Shown piece after piece: positions 1-9,335 of a stretch of 64,000 nucleotides of DNA. A program made the translations under genes and the position numbers. The notes under the pieces are model-generated. The model saw only the letters and a list, made by a program, of their open reading frames with translations. It was not told the origin of the DNA and made no database searches. The first letter of the stretch is position 1. Each line of letters begins with the position of its first letter. This DNA is from Pseudomonas sp. TH31 (GTDB lineage: Bacteria; Pseudomonadota; Gammaproteobacteria; Pseudomonadales; Pseudomonadaceae): NCBI RefSeq assembly GCF_016650815.1, contig NZ_JAEKEZ010000014.1, positions 124,001 through 188,000 on the forward strand. The letters are read 5' to 3'.

Positions 1-1220
1 GTTGTCGAGCACTGCCGGTTGCGCCAGTTGACGGTTTTCCGCACACAGCGAAGCGGCGACATATTGGACGATCATCATCCCGGAGTTCACCCCCGGATTA
101 GCCACCAGGAACGCCGGCAAACCACTGACGTGCGGGTTGATCAAACGGTCCAGGCGACGCTCGGCGATGGAGCCGATTTCGGCCATGGCAATCGCCAGCA
201 AATCTGCCGCCATAGCCACGGACTGACCGTGCGGGTTGGCTTGGGACACCACCCGGAAGTTGTCCGGCGTACCCAGCAGCATCGGATTGTCGGTGACGGA
301 GTTGAGTTCGGTTTCGATCTGCTTTCTGGCGTGCTCAAGCTGATCGCGAGCAGCGCCGTGAACTTGCGGGATCGAACGGATGCTTAGCGCATCCTGAGTA
401 CGAATACCTTTACTGCTGGCGATCACTTCACTGCCATTGAGCAACGCCCGCAGGTTGCTGCCGACTTGCTGCATGCCCGGTGCGGCTTGAGCGCGATGAT
501 CTCGGCATCGAACGCGGCGATCTGACCGCGCTGGGCTTCGAAGCTCATGGCGCCGATCACGTCGGCCCATTGCACCAGACGCGTCGCGTCGGCCAGCGCC
601 AGGCAGCTGAGGCCAGTCATGCATGGCGTGCCGTTGACCAGGCACAAACCGTCCTTGGCGCCGAGCTGGACCGGCTCCAGACCTTCTTCGGCCAAGGCTT
701 GCTGTGCGGATACGATCTGCCCGCGATAGCTGACATTGCCGACACCCAACAGCGCGATGCTGATGTGGGCCATGTGGGTCAGGTAACCCACCGAACCCTG
801 GGACGGCACTTGCGGCGTGATGCCGCGATTGAGCAGCGCCAACAGGCCTTCGACCACTTGGCGATGAATGCCGGATTTGCCGTGGCTGTAATTGACAATC
901 GCCGCGCAGATGATCGCGCGGGTCTGTTCGTCGGCCAATGGCGCGCCGACGCCACAAGCGTGGCTGAGCAAGGTATTGCGCGACAGTTGGCTGAGTTGTT
1001 CGTCTTTGAGCGAGACGTTGCACAAGGCGCCGAGGCCGGTGTTGACGCCATAGGCGCGCTCGCCGCTGGCGACGATCCGCTGGACGATCGCCTGGGCATT
1101 GTCGATCCTTGCCCAGGTCCCGGTCGACAGCTCAAGCTGTGCGCCATGACGGGCGACGGCCACCACATCCTGCCAACGCAGGTGGTCGCCTGCGATAACG
1201 ATTTTATTAGCCTGGGACAT
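1..1220 (-). pseudogene. hutH1: HutH1-like aromatic amino acid lyase, frameshifted and cut by the window edge
   Basis: Member of the histidine/phenylalanine ammonia-lyase (MIO-enzyme) family. The intact frame runs 265 codons from ATG 1220. It then shifts at 476-480, where the top strand reads CCCGG and CCCGGG would restore the frame. After restoration, family sequence continues to base 1 (QVHGAARDQLEHARKQ, then NPHGQSVAMAADLLAIA). The C-terminus lies left of the window. The conserved Tyr of the YGVNTGLG segment (about residue 57) is present. However, residues 142-152 read GSVGYLTHMAH where canonical HutH has GSVGASGDLAPL, so the Ala-Ser-Gly triad that cyclises to the MIO cofactor is absent. 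Fluorescent pseudomonads have two hutH copies; this position, next to hutV, fits the one I recall as not being the main histidase. Whether it is an active enzyme is unknown. Confidence 0.85.
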
Positions 1221-1270
1221 CTTTGACCTCGTGCTTACAACCTTAATATTTGATGCAGCTTCACCGGCGC

Positions 1271-1337
1271 TTTCGCGGGCAGGCTCGCTCCCACAGGGGT
1301 ACGCATTTCAATGTGGGAGCGAGCCTGCTCGCGAAGA
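1271..1337. repeat. Paired palindromic repeat, GTGGGAGCGGGCTTGCTCGCGAA family (variant)
   Basis: Two inverted arms (TTCGCGGGCAGGCTCGCTCC and its complement-like partner) are separated by about 20 nt, between hutV and hutH1. The arms carry a CGAGCC/GGCTCG variant of the core seen at 15804, 38666 and 42327. This is a REPIN-like arrangement. Confidence 0.85.
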
Positions 1338-1361
1338 GGGCTGCCCAATCACCGCAAACCT

Positions 1362-2192
1362 TTAAACCACCGCCACCCGCCGCTGTACGAACCGATCCAC
1401 ATATTCATCCGCCGGCGAGTGCAGGATCTCTTTCGGCGTGCCGACCTGGATCAGGCGGCCATCCTTGAGGATCGCGATGCGGTTGCCGATGCGCACGGCC
1501 TCGTCGAGGTCGTGGGTAATGAAGACGATGGTCTTGTGCAGGGTCTTTTGCAGCTCAAGCAACTGGTCCTGCATTTCGGCGCGGATCAGCGGGTCGAGGG
1601 CGCTGAACGCTTCGTCCATCAGGATGATGTCAGTGTCTGCGGCCAAGGCGCGGGCCAGGCCCACACGTTGACGCATGCCGCCCGAGAGCTGGTGCGGGTA
1701 TTTGTTTTCGTAGCCCTTGAGGCCCACGGTGTTGATCCAGTGCAGCGCGCGCTCCGAGCACATTTGCTTGCTCTCGCCACGCACTTTCAAGCCGTAGGCG
1801 ACGTTGTCCACCACGGTTTTGTGCGGCAGCAGGCCGAAGCTCTGGAACACCATGCTGATCTTGTGACGACGGAATTGGCGCAGGGCTTCCATGTCGTATT
1901 GCAGGATGTCCACGCCGTCTACCAGGATCGCGCCGCTGGTCGGGTCGATCAGGCGGTTGAAGTGACGCACCAGGGTCGATTTGCCGGAACCCGACAGGCC
2001 CATGATCACGAAGATCTCGCCAGTGCCGATGCTCAACGACAGGTCGTTCACGCCAACCACGCAACCCGTTTCGGCCAGCACCTGGTCTTTGGTCTTGCCC
2101 TGGCCAATCATGCCCAGCGCTTCCTTGGAACGGTTGCCGAAAATCTTGAAGACGTTTTTGACTTCGATTTTACTGATGGCTGCGTTGCTCAT
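1362..2192 (-). CDS. hutV: HutV, ABC transporter ATP-binding subunit for histidine uptake
   Basis: ATPase of a ProV/OpuA-type importer, 276 aa. Walker A GLSGSGKST is at about 65-73, the signature LSGGMRQ at about 169, Walker B LMDEA at about 191, and the H-loop ITHD follows. The CBS domains found in full-length ProV (about 400 aa) are missing, so the protein ends just after the nucleotide-binding domain. The start overlaps the stop of the permease gene by 4 bp (ATGA), so the two are translationally coupled. The order hutX-hutW-hutV next to hutH matches the histidine ABC system of P. fluorescens; substrate assignment rests on that context. RecA-like and helical subdomains appear intact. Confidence 0.9.
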   Translation of the reverse strand: MSNAAISKIEVKNVFKIFGNRSKEALGMIGQGKTKDQVLAETGCVVGVNDLSLSIGTGEIFVIMGLSGSGKSTLVRHFNRLIDPTSGAILVDGVDILQYDMEALRQFRRHKISMVFQSFGLLPHKTVVDNVAYGLKVRGESKQMCSERALHWINTVGLKGYENKYPHQLSGGMRQRVGLARALAADTDIILMDEAFSALDPLIRAEMQDQLLELQKTLHKTIVFITHDLDEAVRIGNRIAILKDGRLIQVGTPKEILHSPADEYVDRFVQRRVAVV

Positions 2193-3040
2193 TTGCTCAC
2201 CTCATGCCGTGGCCGACCATACGCCTGAGTAATGCGGTCGATGACCACTGCCAGAATCACGATCGCCAGACCGGCCTCCAGGCCTCGACCGACGTTGAGG
2301 GTCTGAATCCCCACCAACACGTCTTCGCCCAAGCCACGGGCACCGATCATCGAGGCAATCACTACCATCGACAGGGCCATCATGGTGGTCTGGTTGATCC
2401 CGGCCATGATGCTCGGCAGGGCCAGCGGCAGTTGCACGCCAAACAGTTGCTGCCAACGGTTGGCACCGAAGGCGTTGATCGCTTCCATCACTTCACCGTC
2501 AACCTGGCGAATACCCAGATCGGTCAGGCGGATCAGCGGTGGCGCGGCGTAGATCACCGTGGCGAAAATCGCCGGGACCTTGCCCAGGCCGAACAGCATC
2601 AGTACCGGGATCAGGTACACGAAGCTCGGCATGGTCTGCATGATGTCCAGCAACGGCATCAGCACCGAACGCAGGCGATTGCTGCGCGCCGAGAGAATGC
2701 CCAGCGGAATGCCGATCAGCACCGAAATGATCGTCGCCACCATCATCAACGCCAGGGTCTGCATCAGTTTGTCCCAGAGGCCGACCGCCCCCACCAGGAA
2801 CAGCAGGCCGACGATGACAGCCGTGGTCAGCACTTTACGGGTCGCGTGCCAGGCAATGCCCGCCACGATTGCCAGCATCAGCCACCAGGGCGCCGCACGC
2901 AGCATGCCTTCAAGATTGACGATGGCCCACAACAGGGTGTCGGAGATGTGCCGGAACACGTCCCCGTAGTTGGTGACCAGCGAATCAACCCAACTGTTGA
3001 CCCAGTCGGCGATGGAAAAAGTAAAGCTTTCGGGAAACAT
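2189..3040 (-). CDS. hutW: HutW, ABC transporter permease for histidine uptake
   Basis: ProW-type inner-membrane permease, 283 aa. Several hydrophobic segments are visible: about 50-66, 72-90, 95-118, 135-155, and two more near the C-terminus. The cytoplasmic coupling loop with the EAA-like motif is at about 185-205 (EAINAFGANRWQQLFGVQLP). It would form the membrane channel with HutV and receive substrate from HutX. It overlaps hutV by 4 bp and follows hutX after 70 bp, so the three form one transcription unit. The long N-terminal stretch before the first strong membrane segment is usual for the ProW family. Confidence 0.9.
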   Translation of the reverse strand: MFPESFTFSIADWVNSWVDSLVTNYGDVFRHISDTLLWAIVNLEGMLRAAPWWLMLAIVAGIAWHATRKVLTTAVIVGLLFLVGAVGLWDKLMQTLALMMVATIISVLIGIPLGILSARSNRLRSVLMPLLDIMQTMPSFVYLIPVLMLFGLGKVPAIFATVIYAAPPLIRLTDLGIRQVDGEVMEAINAFGANRWQQLFGVQLPLALPSIMAGINQTTMMALSMVVIASMIGARGLGEDVLVGIQTLNVGRGLEAGLAIVILAVVIDRITQAYGRPRHEVSK

Positions 3041-3110
3041 AAGAGACTCTCAATCAAGGGGTTGCGATCAAGTGTCCGACGGCCATTGCCGGCAGTCGGA
3101 GAGTCTTGAC

Positions 3111-4079
3111 CTACAAGGCCGCATCGATTTTCCTGGCTGCGTCGTCGCTCACCCATGCGTGCCAGACTTCAGGATGTTCCTTCAAGAAGATCTTGGCCAG
3201 TTTTGGCGATTCGATCCGCTCTTTAGTCATGCGTCCGAGGTTCTGGTTGAGGATGTCGATTGGCAGGTTGACCTTTTCCAGCACGGCCACCAGTTCCGGG
3301 GCTTCGTCGTGGAAGGTCCTGGACAGGCCAACCTTGATGGTCACGCGCTTGTCCACGCCTGGCTTCTCTTCGAGTTTGACCAGATCAACCTGGCCCATCA
3401 GTGGGGTTGGCGACCAGTAGTAGAACAGGATCGGTTCGCCACGCTTGTAGCTCGACAGCACCGCCGCATCCAGCGCCGGGCCAGTGCCTGGGCGGAAGTT
3501 GGTGTAGGTGCTTTCCAGGCCATAGCTTTTCAGCATTTCGCTGTTGTCGAGTTCACAGGTCCAGCCGGCGGGGCAGTTGTAGAAACGGCCCTTGGAGGGC
3601 TCTTCCTGGTCCTTGAACACGGCGGAGTACTTGGCCAGATCAGCAATGTTCTTCAGGTCCGGGGCCTTCGGTTCCAGCTTGCGCCTGGCATCGCCTTCGA
3701 TCACGTAACGCGGCACGTACCAGCCTTCGACCGCACCCACCACCGGAGCCCCCACACCAACGACTTTGCCGGCCTTCTCAGCCTTGTTCCAGACCGCGCT
3801 GCGGCCGACCCACTCTTCGGCAAACACTTGAATGTCGTTGCTGCTCAGGGCGTTTTCCATGGTGATGGAGTTGCCCGGCAGGCTGTCGGTCTTGCAGTCG
3901 TAGCCTTTCTCCAGCACGACTTGCAGCACGTCGGTCAGCAACATCGCGCTTTCCCAGTTCAGGCCGGCGAACTTCACCGGTTTGCCCGACTCGCACCAAC
4001 CGGCTGCCTGAGTGGCGCCGGCACTGGCCAGCAGGCCCATGGAAAGCAATGTGGTCAGCAGGGTCTTGTTCGATTGCAT
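3111..4079 (-). CDS. hutX: HutX, periplasmic substrate-binding protein of the histidine ABC transporter
   Basis: ProX/OpuAC-type solute-binding protein, 322 aa, starting with a clear Sec signal (MQSNKTLLTTLLSMGLLASA...TQAA). An ATG at 4154 is in frame, but the start at 4079 has AGGAG about 10 nt upstream and places the signal peptide at the N-terminus, so it is preferred. The mature protein carries the two-lobed binding fold; aromatic segments such as YYWSPTPLMGQVDLVKL and GWYVPRYVIEGD resemble the Trp/Tyr cage of betaine-binding relatives. Genetic context (hutW, hutV, hutU) points to histidine or a related imidazole. Betaine-type ligands cannot be excluded from sequence alone. Confidence 0.88.
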   Translation of the reverse strand: MQSNKTLLTTLLSMGLLASAGATQAAGWCESGKPVKFAGLNWESAMLLTDVLQVVLEKGYDCKTDSLPGNSITMENALSSNDIQVFAEEWVGRSAVWNKAEKAGKVVGVGAPVVGAVEGWYVPRYVIEGDARRKLEPKAPDLKNIADLAKYSAVFKDQEEPSKGRFYNCPAGWTCELDNSEMLKSYGLESTYTNFRPGTGPALDAAVLSSYKRGEPILFYYWSPTPLMGQVDLVKLEEKPGVDKRVTIKVGLSRTFHDEAPELVAVLEKVNLPIDILNQNLGRMTKERIESPKLAKIFLKEHPEVWHAWVSDDAARKIDAAL

Positions 4080-4166
4080 TGTTGTGACGCTCCTAATCAT
4101 GAGTTGGCTGACGGCAGTCAAGAGGCACCCAGCCCTGCCCCTGCCCCTGCCCACATCCCGTCGGGT

Positions 4167-5636
4167 CTAAACCGCAGCAGCGCGACCAGCCCCACTCAGC
4201 TTTTGTTCGGTGACCGCGCCCTGTTCGACCGGCAGGATCAAACGGTCGGGTACTGGACTGTGCCATTTCTTGGCCGCGAAGTAATACAGCGCGGCCGGCA
4301 CCACCAGACCAATGATCCACGAGATGTCGGTATCACCGAGGCTCGCCACCAGAGGGCCGGTGTAAAAGTGGGTAGAAATGAACGGCATCTGAATCAACAC
4401 ACCGAACACGTAGATGCTGATGCCCATGATGTTCCAGCGACCATAGCGAGCGTTCGGGTCGGACAATGCCGGGATGTCGTAGCGTTCTTTGGTGATGCAA
4501 TAGAAGTCCACCAGGTTGATCGCGCTCCACGGCGTGAAAAACGCCAGCAGGAACAGAATGAACGCGGAGAAGTCCTTGAGGAACGAGTCCTTGCCGAGCA
4601 ACGCCAGGGCCGTCGCCAGCGACACCATGATGAAGATGTACAGCAGGCGCACCGCACTCGGGATGTGTCGACTGCCACGGAAACCGCTGATGATCGTCGC
4701 GATCGACATGAAGCTGCCGTAGGCATTGAGCGTGGTCACCGTGACTTTGCCGAACGCCACCGCGAAGTACAGCAGGCCGGCGACAATGCCGGTGCCACCG
4801 AGGCTGACGATGAACGAGACTTCGTGGTGAGCGAATTGCGAACCGGCCAGGGCCGCGGCGAATACACCGAAGACCATCGACGCCTGCGCCCCGAGCACTG
4901 AACCCAGGCCCACGGCCCAGAAGGTTTTCACGGCCGAGGTGCTGCGCGGCAGGTAACGCGAGTAGTCCGCCACGTAAGGGCCGAACGCGATCTGCCAGGA
5001 CGCCGACAGCGACACCGCCAACAGGAAACTCGCCAGGGAGAAATGCTTGTTACCGAGCAACGCCATGATGTCGTTGCCGGCCAACAGTTTGTAAAACAGG
5101 TAAACGAAGGCGATCACACCGAGCACGCTGGCGATCCGGCCGATGCCGTGAATCACCCGGTAGCCGAAGATGGTGAAGACCATGATCGAGCTGGCGAACA
5201 GCACGATGCCGACCCAGTCTTCAACGTGCAGCAATTGCGCCACGGCTTGCCCCGCCAGCAAGGATCCGCTGGCCGAGAAGCCGATGTACATCAGGCACAC
5301 CAACACCAGCGGAATTACCGCCCCATACACGCCAAACTGCACACGACTGGAGATCATCTGCGGCAAGCCCAGTTGCGGACCTTGTGCAGCATGCAACGCC
5401 ATGACGCCGCCGCCGAGCAGTTGCCCGATCAGCAAACCGATCAACGACCAGAACACATCGCCGCCGAGCACGACGGCCAGAGCACCGGTCACAATCGCGG
5501 TGATTTGCAGGTTGGCCCCCAGCCACAGGGTGAACTGACTTAATAGACGACCGTGTCTTTCCGCTTCCGGGATGTAGTCGATCGAACGCTTCTCGATCAA
5601 CGGTTTACTGCCTGCACGATCGCTGTTAACAGCCAT
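4167..5636 (-). CDS. NCS1-family permease, probable urocanate transporter of the hut locus
   Basis: Nucleobase:cation symporter-1 (CodB/cytosine-permease-like) membrane protein of 489 aa with about 12 hydrophobic segments. The N-terminal SIDYIPEAERHGRLLSQFTL and the WLGANLQI segment are typical of the family. AGAGG precedes the ATG at 5636. It lies between hutU and hutX on the same strand, the place where Pseudomonas hut loci carry a permease annotated as a cytosine permease. From memory of work in P. fluorescens SBW25, a permease in this locus (HutTu) imports urocanate, which fits the position. A true nucleobase substrate remains possible. Confidence 0.8.
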   Translation of the reverse strand: MAVNSDRAGSKPLIEKRSIDYIPEAERHGRLLSQFTLWLGANLQITAIVTGALAVVLGGDVFWSLIGLLIGQLLGGGVMALHAAQGPQLGLPQMISSRVQFGVYGAVIPLVLVCLMYIGFSASGSLLAGQAVAQLLHVEDWVGIVLFASSIMVFTIFGYRVIHGIGRIASVLGVIAFVYLFYKLLAGNDIMALLGNKHFSLASFLLAVSLSASWQIAFGPYVADYSRYLPRSTSAVKTFWAVGLGSVLGAQASMVFGVFAAALAGSQFAHHEVSFIVSLGGTGIVAGLLYFAVAFGKVTVTTLNAYGSFMSIATIISGFRGSRHIPSAVRLLYIFIMVSLATALALLGKDSFLKDFSAFILFLLAFFTPWSAINLVDFYCITKERYDIPALSDPNARYGRWNIMGISIYVFGVLIQMPFISTHFYTGPLVASLGDTDISWIIGLVVPAALYYFAAKKWHSPVPDRLILPVEQGAVTEQKLSGAGRAAAV

Positions 5637-5677
5637 GATTCAACCTCTGTGGATTGTTGTCGGTGGTGGTCGGATCT

Positions 5678-5768
5678 CTGTAGGAGCTGTCGAGTGAAAC
5701 GAGGCTGCGATCTTTTGCTTTTAGAAGATCAAGATCAAAAGATCGCAGCCTGCGGCAGCTCCTACAGG
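5678..5768. repeat. Paired palindromic repeat, GATCGCAGCC...GGCAGCTCCTAC family
   Basis: Two inverted arms with a short spacer rich in GATC, between the NCS1 permease and hutU. The left arm is degenerate (GTAGGAGCTGTCGAGTG), while the right arm is close to consensus with TGCGG replacing TTCGG in the loop. Confidence 0.85.
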
Positions 5769-5794
5769 TTTTGTGTTGGGCCAAGGCCCGTTTT

Positions 5795-7477
5795 TTATTT
5801 GCCGGTAATCATCGGCAGGTTCAAACCCTGCTCCTTGGCACAGTCGATCGCGATCTGGTAACCCGCATCGGCGTGACGCATGACGCCGGTCGCCGGGTCG
5901 TTGTGCAGCACGCGAGCGATACGCTCGGCCGCTTCGTCCGTACCGTCGCAGACAATCACCATGCCCGAGTGCTGGGAGAAGCCCATGCCGACGCCGCCGC
6001 CGTGGTGCAGGGAAACCCAGGTCGCGCCGCTCGCCGTGTTCAGCAGCGCGTTGAGCAGTGGCCAGTCGGACACAGCGTCGGAACCGTCTTGCATCGACTC
6101 GGTTTCGCGGTTCGGGCTGGCTACCGAACCGGAGTCCAGGTGGTCGCGACCGATGACGATGGGCGCGGACAATTCACCGCTGCGCACCATTTCGTTGAAC
6201 GCCAGGCCGAGCTTGGCGCGCAGGCCCAGGCCAACCCAGCAGATACGTGCCGGCAGACCCTGGAAGCTGATGCGCTCGCGGGCCATGTCCAGCCAGTTAT
6301 GCAGGTGCGCGTCGTCCGGGATCAGTTCTTTGACTTTGGCGTCGGTCTTGTAGATGTCTTGCGGATCGCCCGACAGTGCAGCCCAACGGAACGGCCCGAT
6401 GCCGCGGCAGAACAGCGGACGGATGTAAGCCGGTACGAAACCCGGGAAGTCGAATGCGTTTTCCACGCCTTCTTCCTGGGCCATCTGACGGATGTTGTTG
6501 CCGTAGTCAAAAGTCGGCACGCCCATTTTCTGGAAGTCCAACATCGCTTGAACGTGCACCGCCATCGATTGCTTGGCGGCTTTCACCACGGCAGCCGGCT
6601 CGGTCTTGGCGCGAGCGCGGTACTCTTCCCAGGTCCAGCCGGCCGGCAGGTAACCGTTGAGCGGGTCGTGGGCGCTGGTCTGGTCGGTGACCATGTCCGG
6701 GCGCACGCCGCGCTTGACCAGTTCCGGCAGGATTTCAGCCGCGTTGCCCAGCAGGGCGATGGAAATCGCCTTGCCTTCCTTGGTGTATTTGGCGATGCGG
6801 GCCAGCGCGTCGTCGAGGTCGGTGGCTTGTTCATCGACATAACGGCTGCTGAGGCGGAAGTCGATGCTGACCTGCTGGCATTCGATGTTCAGCGAGCAAG
6901 CGCCGGCCAGGGTCGCGGCCAGCGGCTGTGCGCCGCCCATGCCGCCGAGGCCGGCGGTCAGGACCCAGCGACCGGTGAGGTTGTCGTTGTAGTGTTGGCG
7001 ACCGGCTTCGACGAAGGTTTCGTAGGTGCCTTGAACGATGCCCTGGCTGCCGATGTAGATCCAGCTGCCGGCGGTCATCTGGCCGTACATGGCCAGGCCT
7101 TTGGCGTCGAGCTCGTTGAAGTGTTCCCAGCTCGCCCAGTGTGGCACCAGGTTGGAGTTGGCGATCAGTACGCGCGGGGCGTTGCTGTGGGTCTTGAACA
7201 CGCCGACCGGCTTGCCGGATTGCACCAGCAGGGTCTCGTCGTCGTTCAGGTTGGTCAGGCTTTCGACGATCTTGTCGTAGCACTCCCAGTTACGTGCCGC
7301 ACGACCGATACCACCGTAAACCACCAGTTCTTTAGGGTTCTCGGCAACCGCCGGGTCGAGGTTGTTCATCAACATGCGCAGCGGCGCTTCAGTCAGCCAG
7401 CTCTTGGCGGTCAGCTTGTTACCGCGGGCAGCGCGGATTTCGACGTCACGGTACTTAGTGGGCTTATTGTCAGTCAC
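5795..7477 (-). CDS. hutU: Urocanate hydratase (urocanase)
   Basis: Second enzyme of histidine degradation: converts urocanate to 4-imidazolone-5-propionate using tightly bound NAD+ as an electrophile. The 560-aa sequence is nearly that of P. putida HutU throughout. The Gly-rich NAD-binding segment [18 protein letters not shown] lies near residue 175, and the conserved active-site region around C410 is in [17 protein letters not shown]. The start is taken as GTG at 7477 ([14 protein letters not shown]) because it matches the known N-terminus and has GAGGAG nine bases upstream; the in-frame ATG at 7546 would add 23 unlikely residues. Expression should be controlled by the sigma-54 promoter at 7630-7645 and the HutC operator at 7614-7623. 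Confidence 0.97.
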   Translation of the reverse strand: MTDNKPTKYRDVEIRAARGNKLTAKSWLTEAPLRMLMNNLDPAVAENPKELVVYGGIGRAARNWECYDKIVESLTNLNDDETLLVQSGKPVGVFKTHSNAPRVLIANSNLVPHWASWEHFNELDAKGLAMYGQMTAGSWIYIGSQGIVQGTYETFVEAGRQHYNDNLTGRWVLTAGLGGMGGAQPLAATLAGACSLNIECQQVSIDFRLSSRYVDEQATDLDDALARIAKYTKEGKAISIALLGNAAEILPELVKRGVRPDMVTDQTSAHDPLNGYLPAGWTWEEYRARAKTEPAAVVKAAKQSMAVHVQAMLDFQKMGVPTFDYGNNIRQMAQEEGVENAFDFPGFVPAYIRPLFCRGIGPFRWAALSGDPQDIYKTDAKVKELIPDDAHLHNWLDMARERISFQGLPARICWVGLGLRAKLGLAFNEMVRSGELSAPIVIGRDHLDSGSVASPNRETESMQDGSDAVSDWPLLNALLNTASGATWVSLHHGGGVGMGFSQHSGMVIVCDGTDEAAERIARVLHNDPATGVMRHADAGYQIAIDCAKEQGLNLPMITGK

Positions 7478-7613
7478 GAAAAAAGACTCCTCAGCGATCA
7501 ATTCAAACCAGCCCGGGCAGTGGGCAAGCAAGCCTGTGCGCGTCAAAGCGCCACAAGCGAATCAGTGGACGCTGCGAGGAGTCTCGGTCGACTCATACGC
7601 ATACGTCTTTACT

Positions 7614-7623
7614 TGTACATACA
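7614..7623. promoter_or_regulatory. HutC operator upstream of hutU
   Basis: TGTACATACA matches the TGTA-N2-TACA half-palindrome reported for HutC binding in P. fluorescens. It covers the predicted start point (about 7619, minus strand) of the sigma-54 promoter, so bound repressor would block initiation until urocanate releases it. Confidence 0.75.
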
Positions 7624-7629
7624 AGCATA

Positions 7630-7645
7630 TGCAATCAAGCGGCCA
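7630..7645 (-). promoter_or_regulatory. Sigma-54 promoter of hutU
   Basis: On the minus strand the sequence reads TGGCCGCTTGATTGCA, with GG and GC at the required -24/-12 spacing and a consensus TTGCA at -12. The hut operon of P. fluorescens is known to need sigma-54 with CbrB or NtrC. The leader to the GTG start is about 140 nt. The 7478-7948 gap otherwise holds only the operator and the repeat pair at 7836-7936. Confidence 0.65.
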
Positions 7646-7835
7646 ACTTGCCGGATGGGCCTTCAGGAAAAGTTTTGGCGGGGCTGGAAAGCCTGTAGAT
7701 CAAGGGTTTTGCTGGAGATGAATTTTTTCGGAGGGCTTTTTGCGCGAGGGTGACGGCTGTTACCTGAGCGTGGTTTTGCGCCACACTGGGGCGTTCGGTA
7801 ACAAAGTGGTGCGCGATGGGGAACGTTGAAAAGCA

Positions 7836-7936
7836 AAAAGATCGCAGCCTTCGGCAGCTCCTACAGGTTCAGTGCCCATCCGCAAATGTGCGGTGAACGC
7901 GATCAATGTAGGAGCTGCCGAAGGCTGCGATCTTTT
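7836..7936. repeat. Paired palindromic repeat, GATCGCAGCC...GGCAGCTCCTAC family
   Basis: Two near-consensus arms face each other across about 45 nt between hutD and the hutU promoter. The right arm ends some 10 nt before the hutD stop codon, so the pair sits at the hutD 3' end. Confidence 0.9.
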
Positions 7937-7948
7937 AAGGATTTCGAA

Positions 7949-8518
7949 TCAGCGTGCGATCAGCTCAATAACGCAGCATTGGCCGCTGACGGAGGCCTCC
8001 AGCAGACCGGCATTACCCTCAAGCTGCAGGCAATCATGGCGACCCAGTTGTGCGTCGCTGTTACCGAGCTTCACTTCAAGCGCCTCAGCCACGCTGAACA
8101 CCAACACCGTGCCCGCCGAACTGAAAAACCGCTGCTCGCCGTCCAGCCACTGCAATCGCGCGCTGTAGCGCTGCGGTGCATAAATCAGGTTGAAGTCCCG
8201 AATCGGCCCGCCGAGCAAGCTGCACGAAACCAGGCTCTCACCGCTAAAGGCAAACGGGTCCAGCGGTAACAACGGCCGCGTGTCCTGGCCGTCGACGCGC
8301 AAGGTCATGCCCTCGCCTTGCAGCACGGTGATCACTCGTTCATAGCCTGCGAACGTCGAGAAGCCGCCCGATTCGCCGATATCGGCAATCGACAGGCGCC
8401 AGCCGAAACCATCGAGACCGGTGCCGGCATCGCGGGTGATTTCTTCAGTGCTGCCGCCGCCGTTTTTCCACGGCATGCGTGGGTAATCTTTTGCGCGTAG
8501 AACCTTCAACTCATTCAT
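7949..8518 (-). CDS. hutD: HutD family protein
   Basis: HutD family protein of 189 aa, predicted to have a bicupin fold (established for the family). The recognisable N-terminus includes YPRMPWKNGGGSTEEI followed by the GFGWRLSIADIGESGGFSTF segment. HutD has no established catalytic activity; work in P. fluorescens describes it as limiting excessive hut expression, possibly by binding urocanate or a later intermediate. Its start overlaps the stop of hutC by 4 bp (8515-8518), so it is co-translated with the repressor, fitting a regulatory role. Length is normal and no defects are visible. Confidence 0.93.
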   Translation of the reverse strand: MNELKVLRAKDYPRMPWKNGGGSTEEITRDAGTGLDGFGWRLSIADIGESGGFSTFAGYERVITVLQGEGMTLRVDGQDTRPLLPLDPFAFSGESLVSCSLLGGPIRDFNLIYAPQRYSARLQWLDGEQRFFSSAGTVLVFSVAEALEVKLGNSDAQLGRHDCLQLEGNAGLLEASVSGQCCVIELIAR

Positions 8519-9264
8519 TTATGGAACCGACCTTCCAGACGATGACGGGAACCAGGGTGGATCAAACGGGCGGCGGTCACTGGCTGACGGCCGGACCAGG
8601 TGCGGCGACGGATCAGCAGGCACGGCTCGCCCTTTTCAATCTGCAGCAATTTGCACTCGCTGGCTTCGGCAAGAATCGCCTCGACCACGTGCTCGCCTTC
8701 AGTCAGCGGCGCGACCTGGTTCAGGTAGGCGTAAGGCGTTTGCAGGGTGAAGTCCTGCTTGAGGTACTCCGGCGCCACCAGCGCGTTGACGAAACGGTCT
8801 TCGATTTGCACCGGAATATCGTTTTCGAAATGCACGATCAGCGAGTGGAAGACCTTCTGGCCTTCGCGCATGTCCAGCGCCAAGGCGCGCTCGGAACCGG
8901 CGGCCTCTTCTTCAAGGGTGATGACCTTGCAGGTGTGGCGATGGCCGCGGGAGGCGATTTCGTCGGCGATGTTGTGCACTTCAAACAAGGCCGACTGGCT
9001 TTTCGGTTCGGCGACGAAGGTGCCAACACCTTGCATGCGCACCAGCAGACCGTCGGCGGTCATCTCGCGCAAGGCGCGGTTGATGGTCATGCGGCTGAAG
9101 CCCAGTTGATTGACCAGCTCGCTTTCCGACGGAACGCGGTAATGCGGCGGCCAGTTTCCACTGTCGATTTGCTGGGTGATCATCTGTTTGACGCGGGCGT
9201 ACAAGGGCGCCGGACTGTCGCCCATGTTCGCGGCCAACGGTGACACTGCAGGCGGAGTCGGCAC
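8515..9264 (-). CDS. hutC: HutC, GntR-family repressor of histidine utilisation
   Basis: GntR/HutC subfamily regulator of 249 aa. The winged helix-turn-helix occupies about residues 20-90 (the recognition region is around SESELVNQLGFSRMTINRAL). A UTRA effector-binding domain follows from about 100 (HNIADEIASRGHRHTCKV to the C-terminus). The known inducer for the family is urocanate. It is divergent from hutF with the operator at 9336-9345 between them, and a second operator lies at the hutU promoter, so both arms of the locus can be repressed by it. HutC probably also controls its own expression through the shared intergenic site. Confidence 0.95.
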   Translation of the reverse strand: MPTPPAVSPLAANMGDSPAPLYARVKQMITQQIDSGNWPPHYRVPSESELVNQLGFSRMTINRALREMTADGLLVRMQGVGTFVAEPKSQSALFEVHNIADEIASRGHRHTCKVITLEEEAAGSERALALDMREGQKVFHSLIVHFENDIPVQIEDRFVNALVAPEYLKQDFTLQTPYAYLNQVAPLTEGEHVVEAILAEASECKLLQIEKGEPCLLIRRRTWSGRQPVTAARLIHPGSRHRLEGRFHK

Positions 9265-9335
9265 GGTTAATCCTTGTTCGTTGAAGAGAGGTTGCTAGCT
9301 TGCCGGAGTTTACCGAGCAGGCAAACGTCTGTATA

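Noticed and set aside
476..480. Methylation of CCCGGG by the HsdM/HsdS system in the window as cause of the indels
   Set aside because: Type I systems recognise asymmetric bipartite sites and methylate adenine; CCCGGG has no adenine. Another methylase or a plain base-calling bias would be needed.
5771..7753. Long open frame of about 660 codons on the plus strand over hutU
   Set aside because: It is the complementary shadow of a GC-rich, strongly conserved gene; it lacks a ribosome-binding site and recognisable domains. The same applies to the long frames opposite glnA (27946-29676), ntrC (32005-33858) and asmA (48840-50939).
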